Shown here: positions 59,565 to 64,000 of the stretch, in pieces
How the letters are laid out: each line of letters starts with the position of its first letter
Position numbering within the stretch: position 1 is the stretch's first letter
Source of the DNA: Coriobacteriaceae bacterium
GTDB taxonomy: Bacteria > Actinomycetota > Coriobacteriia > Coriobacteriales > Coriobacteriaceae
Assembly (NCBI GenBank): GCA_902363875.1
Contig: CABJBO010000006.1
Span: forward strand, 33,875 to 97,874
Direction of reading: 5' to 3'
DNA: 64,000 nt
Made by a program: the position numbers and the translations under genes
Notes under the pieces: model-generated
Seen by the model: only the letters and a program-made list of their open reading frames with translations
Databases searched by the model: none
What the model was told of the DNA's origin: nothing

Positions 59565-62261
59565 ATGGAAGAAATGCCCAAGAACTACGATCCGTCGACC
59601 AACGAGCCGGCGATCCTGCAGAAGTGGCTTGACGGCGGCTACTACAAGCGCCGTGAGGGCGTGGGCGACTGCACCGTCACCATTCCGCCTCCCAACGTGA
59701 CCGGCAAGCTCCACATGGGTCACGCCACCGACGACTCCATCCAGGACGCCATCATCCGTATGGCCCGCATGCGCGGCAAGTCCACGCGCTGGGTGCTGGG
59801 CACCGACCACGCCGGTATCGCCACACAGACCAAGGTCGACAAGAAGCTCAAGAGCGAGGGCATCAGCCGCCTGGAGATTGGCCGCGATAAGTTTGTCGAC
59901 GCTTGCTGGGACTGGACCCACGAGTACGGCGGCATCATCGTCGAGCAAATCAAGCGCATGGGCTGCTCCGTCGACTTTGACAACGAGCGCTTCACCATGG
60001 ACGAGGATTACGCCCAGGCCGTGCGTAAGGTCTTCTGCGACTGGTACCACGACGGCCTGATCTACCGTGGCAAGCGCATCGTCAACTGGTGCCCCAACTG
60101 CACCACCGCCATCTCGGACGACGAGGCCGAGTACAAGGACGAGAAGGGCCACCTGTGGCACCTGCGCTACCCGCTGACCGAGCCGGTCAACGGCCAGGAC
60201 TACATCGTCGTCGCCACCACGCGCCCCGAGACCATGCTCGGTGACACGGGCGTCGCCGTCTCCCCGAAGGATCCCGAGAAGGCCGCCTTCGTGGGCAAGA
60301 CCGTCATGCTGCCGATCGTCAACCGCGAGATCCCCATCTTTGAGGATTGGCACGTTGATGCCAACTTTGGCTCCGGCTTCGTTAAGGTCACCCCGGCTCA
60401 CGACCCCAACGACTACGCCATGGGTCAGGCCCACGACCTGCCGCAGATCAACATTTTCGACGAGCACGCGGTGGTCGTCGAGGGCTATGGCGAGTTTACC
60501 GGCATGAACCGCGACGAGTGCCGCGAGGCCGTTGTCAAGTGGTTCGACGAGCACGGCCTGCTCGACCACGTCGAAGAGCTCGACCACTCCGTCATGCACT
60601 GCTACCGTTGCGACTCCGCCCTGGAGCCGTGGCTGTCCGAGCAGTGGTTTGTGGCCGTCGACAAACTCAAGGGACCGGCGCTCGACGCCGTCAACTCCGG
60701 CAAGGTCACCTTCCACCCCGCGCGTTGGACGCAGACCTACACCACTTGGATGGAGAACCTCAAGGATTGGTGCATCAGCCGCCAGCTGTGGTGGGGCCAC
60801 CGCATCCCCGTGTTCTACTGCGAGGACTGCGGCTGGGAGGACGCCCTGACCGAGGACACCGACGTGTGCCCCAAGTGCGGCGGCCATCACGTGCATCAGG
60901 ACGAGAACGTGCTGGACACCTGGTTCAGCTCGCAGCTGTGGACCTTTGCCACGCAGGGCTGGCCGCAAAAGCCGGAGCTGCTCGAGGGACATCACCCCAC
61001 GACGGCGCTCGTCACCGCGCGCGACATCATCGCGCTGTGGGTTGCCCGCATGGTCATGAGCTCGCTGTACTTCCTGGACGAGGTGCCGTTTAAGGACGTC
61101 GTCATTTACCCGACGATCCTGGCCAAGGACGGCAGCCGCATGTCCAAGTCCAAGGGCAACGGTGTTGACCCCATGGACCTCATTGGCATGTACGGTGCCG
61201 ATGCCATGCGTTACAACCTGCTCACGCTGTGCACCAACAACCAGGATGTTAAGTTTGACGCGAACATCGACAAGAAGACCAAGAAGCTCATCGACAGCCC
61301 GCGTACCGACCAGGCCAAGTCGTTTGTGACCAAGATCTGGAACGCCAGCCGCTTCCTGCTCATGAACATGGAGGGCTACACGCCCGGCGAGCCCGTCGTT
61401 GAGACGCCGGCCGACGCCTGGATGTTCAGCCGCCTGGCAAAGGCCGTCAAGATGGTCACCGAGGGTATTGAGAACTACACCTTTGGCGACATGGCCCGCG
61501 GCGTGCAGCAGTTCTTCTGGAACGAGGTCTGCGACTGGTACGTCGAGGTCACCAAGGCCCGTCTGAAGGGCGAGGGCCGTCTACAGGCGCAGCGCAACCT
61601 GATCTTTGTGCTCGACACCTCCATTCGCCTGATGCACCCGCTTATGCCGTTTGTCACCGAGGAGATCTGGGACAACATGCCGGCGAGCGTGCTCGACCTG
61701 GACGCCGAGGGCAACGTGAACCGCGCCGAGGCGCTCATGATCGCCAAGTGGCCCGAGCCCGCCGACTACGCCAAGTACGTCGACGAGCCCGCCGAGCGCG
61801 CGTTTGAGCTGTGCCGTGCCGTCGTTTCCGCCGCCCGTGCCACCCGTTCGCGTTATCGCTTAAGCCCCAAGGCGGAGCTCGACGTGGTCGTGCGCGCCGG
61901 TGCCGAGGACATCGAGAAGCTCGAGAGCCTGCGCTCCACGATTGAGCCGCTGGCGAACACCGCTTCGCTGGTCATGGGCACCGATGTTGAGAAGCCGGCT
62001 GCGAGCATTGCCGTGGTCGATAGCGGTGTCGAGGTCTTTGTGGTGCTCGAGGGCAAGGTTGACCTTTCGGCCGAGAAGGCACGCCTGGAGAAGGAGATCG
62101 CCGCGGCCCAGAAGGAGCTTGCTGGCTGCGAGAAGACCCTTGCCAACGAGGGCTTTGTGGCCAAGGCCGCACCCGCGGTGGTCCAGAAGAAGAGGGACCG
62201 TGCAGCTGAGCTCAAGGAGATCCTGGCGGCGCTGACTGCTCAGGTTGCTGACTTCTCGTAG
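59565..62261 (+). CDS. valS: Valine--tRNA ligase
   Basis: An 898-residue class-I synthetase. The HIGH-type motif is PPPNVTGKLHMGHATDD at about 44-60, editing-domain ATTRPETMLGDTGVAV near 221-236, and the KMSKS-type DGSRMSKSKGNGVDP near 522-536. The anticodon-binding domain is at about 630-780, and a C-terminal coiled coil is at about 830-898 (KARLEKEIAAAQKEL). Zinc-type CxxC pairs (CEDCGW, CPKCGG) are near 419-440. The start has CAGGGGGAG upstream. It is followed by a hairpin and a structured RNA candidate. Confidence 0.97.
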   Translation: MEEMPKNYDPSTNEPAILQKWLDGGYYKRREGVGDCTVTIPPPNVTGKLHMGHATDDSIQDAIIRMARMRGKSTRWVLGTDHAGIATQTKVDKKLKSEGISRLEIGRDKFVDACWDWTHEYGGIIVEQIKRMGCSVDFDNERFTMDEDYAQAVRKVFCDWYHDGLIYRGKRIVNWCPNCTTAISDDEAEYKDEKGHLWHLRYPLTEPVNGQDYIVVATTRPETMLGDTGVAVSPKDPEKAAFVGKTVMLPIVNREIPIFEDWHVDANFGSGFVKVTPAHDPNDYAMGQAHDLPQINIFDEHAVVVEGYGEFTGMNRDECREAVVKWFDEHGLLDHVEELDHSVMHCYRCDSALEPWLSEQWFVAVDKLKGPALDAVNSGKVTFHPARWTQTYTTWMENLKDWCISRQLWWGHRIPVFYCEDCGWEDALTEDTDVCPKCGGHHVHQDENVLDTWFSSQLWTFATQGWPQKPELLEGHHPTTALVTARDIIALWVARMVMSSLYFLDEVPFKDVVIYPTILAKDGSRMSKSKGNGVDPMDLIGMYGADAMRYNLLTLCTNNQDVKFDANIDKKTKKLIDSPRTDQAKSFVTKIWNASRFLLMNMEGYTPGEPVVETPADAWMFSRLAKAVKMVTEGIENYTFGDMARGVQQFFWNEVCDWYVEVTKARLKGEGRLQAQRNLIFVLDTSIRLMHPLMPFVTEEIWDNMPASVLDLDAEGNVNRAEALMIAKWPEPADYAKYVDEPAERAFELCRAVVSAARATRSRYRLSPKAELDVVVRAGAEDIEKLESLRSTIEPLANTASLVMGTDVEKPAASIAVVDSGVEVFVVLEGKVDLSAEKARLEKEIAAAQKELAGCEKTLANEGFVAKAAPAVVQKKRDRAAELKEILAALTAQVADFS

Positions 62262-62314
62262 GCGTAACTGAGGGACGCGGTTTGGGGCATTGCTCGCTAC
62301 TGCGGACACTTATT

Positions 62315-62450
62315 CCGCCGTTCTAACGAACGGCGGCTGACTCGACGCTGCAAACGCCTCTGATGGCCAATCTGCCGTTCAACTTCGGGCGCATGGGCAT
62401 AAGCCCTATGCGCCCTTGTTTCACGGCACCTTGGCTCATCAGAGGCGTTT
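62315..62450 (+). ncRNA. Candidate structured RNA between valS and folC
   Basis: First hairpin: CCGCCGTTC (62315-62323) with GAACGGCGG (62328-62336), loop TAAC. Then a long multi-stem structure: AAACGCCTCTGATG (62352-62365) pairs perfectly with CATCAGAGGCGTTT (62437-62450). Inside are CCAA/TTGG, TGCCGT/ACGGCA, and GGGCGCAT against ATGCGCCC with inner GGGC/GCCC. It ends 42 bases before folC. No riboswitch class is recognised; it could also be a terminator plus a repeat element. Confidence 0.45.
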
Positions 62451-62492
62451 TCGCTGACTATCCTCAACCTATACTGTTTTATTTTTCTATGA

Positions 62493-63851
62493 ATGGCGGT
62501 TCTAAAAATGCCTAAGCGTTCCGGCTTGTATACCGTTCCTTTTGAGTTTGATTTGCTTTCGTTTGATGAGGCTGTTGGGCTGGCTGCTGATACGGGGCGG
62601 ATTTCTGGGGATGCTGGGCCTCTGCTCGAGACGGTTGTCGATATGCTTGATGAGCTGGGACGTCCGGACGAGTACTTTGATTGCATTCAGGTTGCCGGCA
62701 CCAATGGCAAGACTTCGACTACGCGTTTTTCGGCTGCCATTCTTCGTGGTGAGGGGCTCAAGACCGCGCTGTATACGTCGCCACAGCTGGTACGCTATCC
62801 CGAGCGCATGGAAGTCGATGGATGTGTCGTGAGCGATGAGGCATTCGCCCGTGGCGTTTCTGCCGCCGTCGAGGCGGGGCATCGCGTGAATGCCCGTCGT
62901 GTGACGGCGGGGGAGCGCGCCTATACCATCACGCCGTTTGATCTGCTGACGGCTGCTGCTCTTGTGGTGTTTGCCGAGGCTCGCGTGGATGTTGCCGTGC
63001 TCGAGGTTGGCATGGGCGGCCGTTGGGACGCCACGAGTGCGACCGATCCCGTCGCCGTTGCCATTACGGGCATTGGGCTCGATCACACGCGTATTTTGGG
63101 CGACACGCTCGAGGCCATTGCGGGGGAGAAGGCCGCGGTCATCAAACCCGGGCGCCTGGTTGTGCTGGGCGAGGGCACGCATGAGCCGAGCGTTCAGCGT
63201 GTGATGGATGCCCGTTGCCGAGAGTGCGGCGCTGTGCCGCTCGTGGTGAGCCATACGACGACCAAACTTCCGGCACACGTGGGCGATACGGTGGAGTTTA
63301 GCTGCACCACGCCGCGTGCGATTTATACGTCGAGCATGGTTAAGCCGGCCTATCAGCCGCAGAATGCTGCGTGCGCGATTATGCTGTGCGAGGGGTATTT
63401 GGGTCGCGAGCTCGACCATGAGGCGCTCGACGCTTCGCTTATGGGCTGCCCCACGCCGGGCCGATTTGACGTGCTGGGGACCGATCCGCTCAAGCTGATT
63501 GATGCCTGTCATAACCCCCAGAGCTGCGAGAACTTTGTGAGCGCACTGGACGAGATCGATCCGTGCGTGGAGAACCGCCCCACGCTGCTGTGCGCCGCGC
63601 TGGCCGATAAGGACGTGGCGGGTATCGTTGACGTTCTGGTTCCGGCGTTCCCCCGCGTGGTCGTAACCCAGACCGATTCCGATCGCGCCTTGCCCGCACA
63701 GGAGCTTGCCTCCCTGGTGGACGCCGACAAGCTCGCGGGCGTGTACCCCAGCGTATCCGAGGCCCTCGCGGCTTTCGATGCCGCGGGCGAGCCCTTCGTA
63801 GCAGCCGGCACCATCACCCTAGCAGGCGAAGTAGCCGGCCTGCTGCGCTAA
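62493..63851 (+). CDS. folC: Folylpolyglutamate synthase / dihydrofolate synthase
   Basis: A 452-residue Mur-ligase-family enzyme that adds glutamate to folates. The P-loop is VAGTNGKTSTTRFSA near 68-82, VLEVGMGGRWDATSA near 168-182, and the conserved GLDHTRILGDTLEAIAGEKA block near 196-215 carries the metal and Lys sites. The C-terminal PTPGRFDVLG and DACHNPQS follow near 322-347. ATG 62493 sits about ten bases after a TATACT box (62470-62475), so translation may be nearly leaderless; ATG 62508 is an alternative. Confidence 0.94.
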   Translation: MAVLKMPKRSGLYTVPFEFDLLSFDEAVGLAADTGRISGDAGPLLETVVDMLDELGRPDEYFDCIQVAGTNGKTSTTRFSAAILRGEGLKTALYTSPQLVRYPERMEVDGCVVSDEAFARGVSAAVEAGHRVNARRVTAGERAYTITPFDLLTAAALVVFAEARVDVAVLEVGMGGRWDATSATDPVAVAITGIGLDHTRILGDTLEAIAGEKAAVIKPGRLVVLGEGTHEPSVQRVMDARCRECGAVPLVVSHTTTKLPAHVGDTVEFSCTTPRAIYTSSMVKPAYQPQNAACAIMLCEGYLGRELDHEALDASLMGCPTPGRFDVLGTDPLKLIDACHNPQSCENFVSALDEIDPCVENRPTLLCAALADKDVAGIVDVLVPAFPRVVVTQTDSDRALPAQELASLVDADKLAGVYPSVSEALAAFDAAGEPFVAAGTITLAGEVAGLLR

Positions 63852-63866
63852 CCCATCCCCTCAGCG

Positions 63867-63931
63867 GTTGCGGTGAAATGCGGACTGTTTTACAAGCCGG
63901 AAGCCTCAAACAGTCCGTATATCACCGCAAC
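63867..63931. repeat. Dispersed palindromic element, copy 2 (GTTGCGGTG...CACCGCAAC)
   Basis: Left arm 63867-63890 opens GTTGCGGTGAAATGCGG; right arm 63908-63931 ends TATCACCGCAAC. 22 of 24 positions pair, and CCGG/AGCC sequence fills the loop. It matches copy 1 at 8737-8801 in arm sequence and spacing. It starts 16 bases past the folC stop. Confidence 0.85.
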
Positions 63932-64000
63932 TCAAAAGCAGTCAATTTGGGACGTGTCTCTATGGTTTTGTCAACCGCGTGCTTCGCGCCATTTCGGCAT
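63932..64000. other. Unassigned right edge
   Basis: The last 69 bases show no gene start or recognised RNA. Confidence 0.4.

Noticed and set aside
1..64000. CRISPR array, prophage or insertion sequence
   Set aside because: No regularly spaced direct repeats, no phage structural genes and no transposase or integrase were found.

Overview
The window is one contiguous stretch of a high-GC genome from an anaerobic actinobacterium. I infer a Coriobacteriia member close to Collinsella. The grounds are Asp/Glu/Ala-rich proteins with actinobacterial codon use, frequent TTG/GTG starts, a four-domain ribosomal protein S1, a C_GCAxxG_C_C protein, and anaerobic enzymes (a 2-hydroxyacyl-CoA-dehydratase-type pair, a formate/nitrite channel, selenocysteine machinery). 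No plasmid, phage, transposase or CRISPR array is visible. Nearly all genes are housekeeping or metabolic.

Positions 1-8.8 kb hold phosphate uptake (PiT plus a DUF47 partner), a BAX-inhibitor-1 protein, a PARG-like macrodomain protein with an altered catalytic motif, an SGNH hydrolase, and the minus-strand thiC-thiD pair under a TPP riboswitch. They end with a membrane-anchored unknown and yaaA. From 8.8 to 31.9 kb lie an M18 aminopeptidase, polA, HAD phosphatases, argG and argH, ndk, rpiB, an L-cysteine desulfidase, rpsA, the RNase P RNA, yigZ, a metY-type sulfhydrylase, an MFS exporter, xpt, a GGQ-domain rescue factor, a lipid kinase and a CLC antiporter.

The most coherent region is 32-55.5 kb, a molybdenum/selenium district. 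It holds moeA-moaB; modA-modB-modC, where ModB carries an unusual 200-residue extracytoplasmic N-terminus; a double-cubane-type dehydratase gene broken by a frameshift, with its intact activator; selD read through an in-frame UGA with a SECIS-like hairpin; yedF, DUF3343 and a cysteine desulfurase; a formate/nitrite channel; selA-selB; and the tRNA-Sec gene. A two-gene molybdenum hydroxylase (FAD subunit plus a fused 2Fe-2S/Mo subunit) follows gdhA. Together these supply Mo cofactor and selenocysteine to formate-dehydrogenase-like and hydroxylase enzymes. No formate dehydrogenase lies in the window. The end (55.6-64 kb) is housekeeping: tRNA-Leu, tig-clpP-clpX, valS and folC.

The least explained content is intergenic. 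There are four long inverted-repeat elements of 108-148 bp (13.3, 39.1, 45.0 and 49.7 kb). Two share a core motif, and one has arms that copy the 3' end of the adjacent tRNA-Gly in both orientations. There are also several dispersed palindromic repeats seen in two or more copies, a multi-hairpin RNA candidate before folC, and a TTATC/GATAA palindrome shared by the modABC promoter and the next operon.
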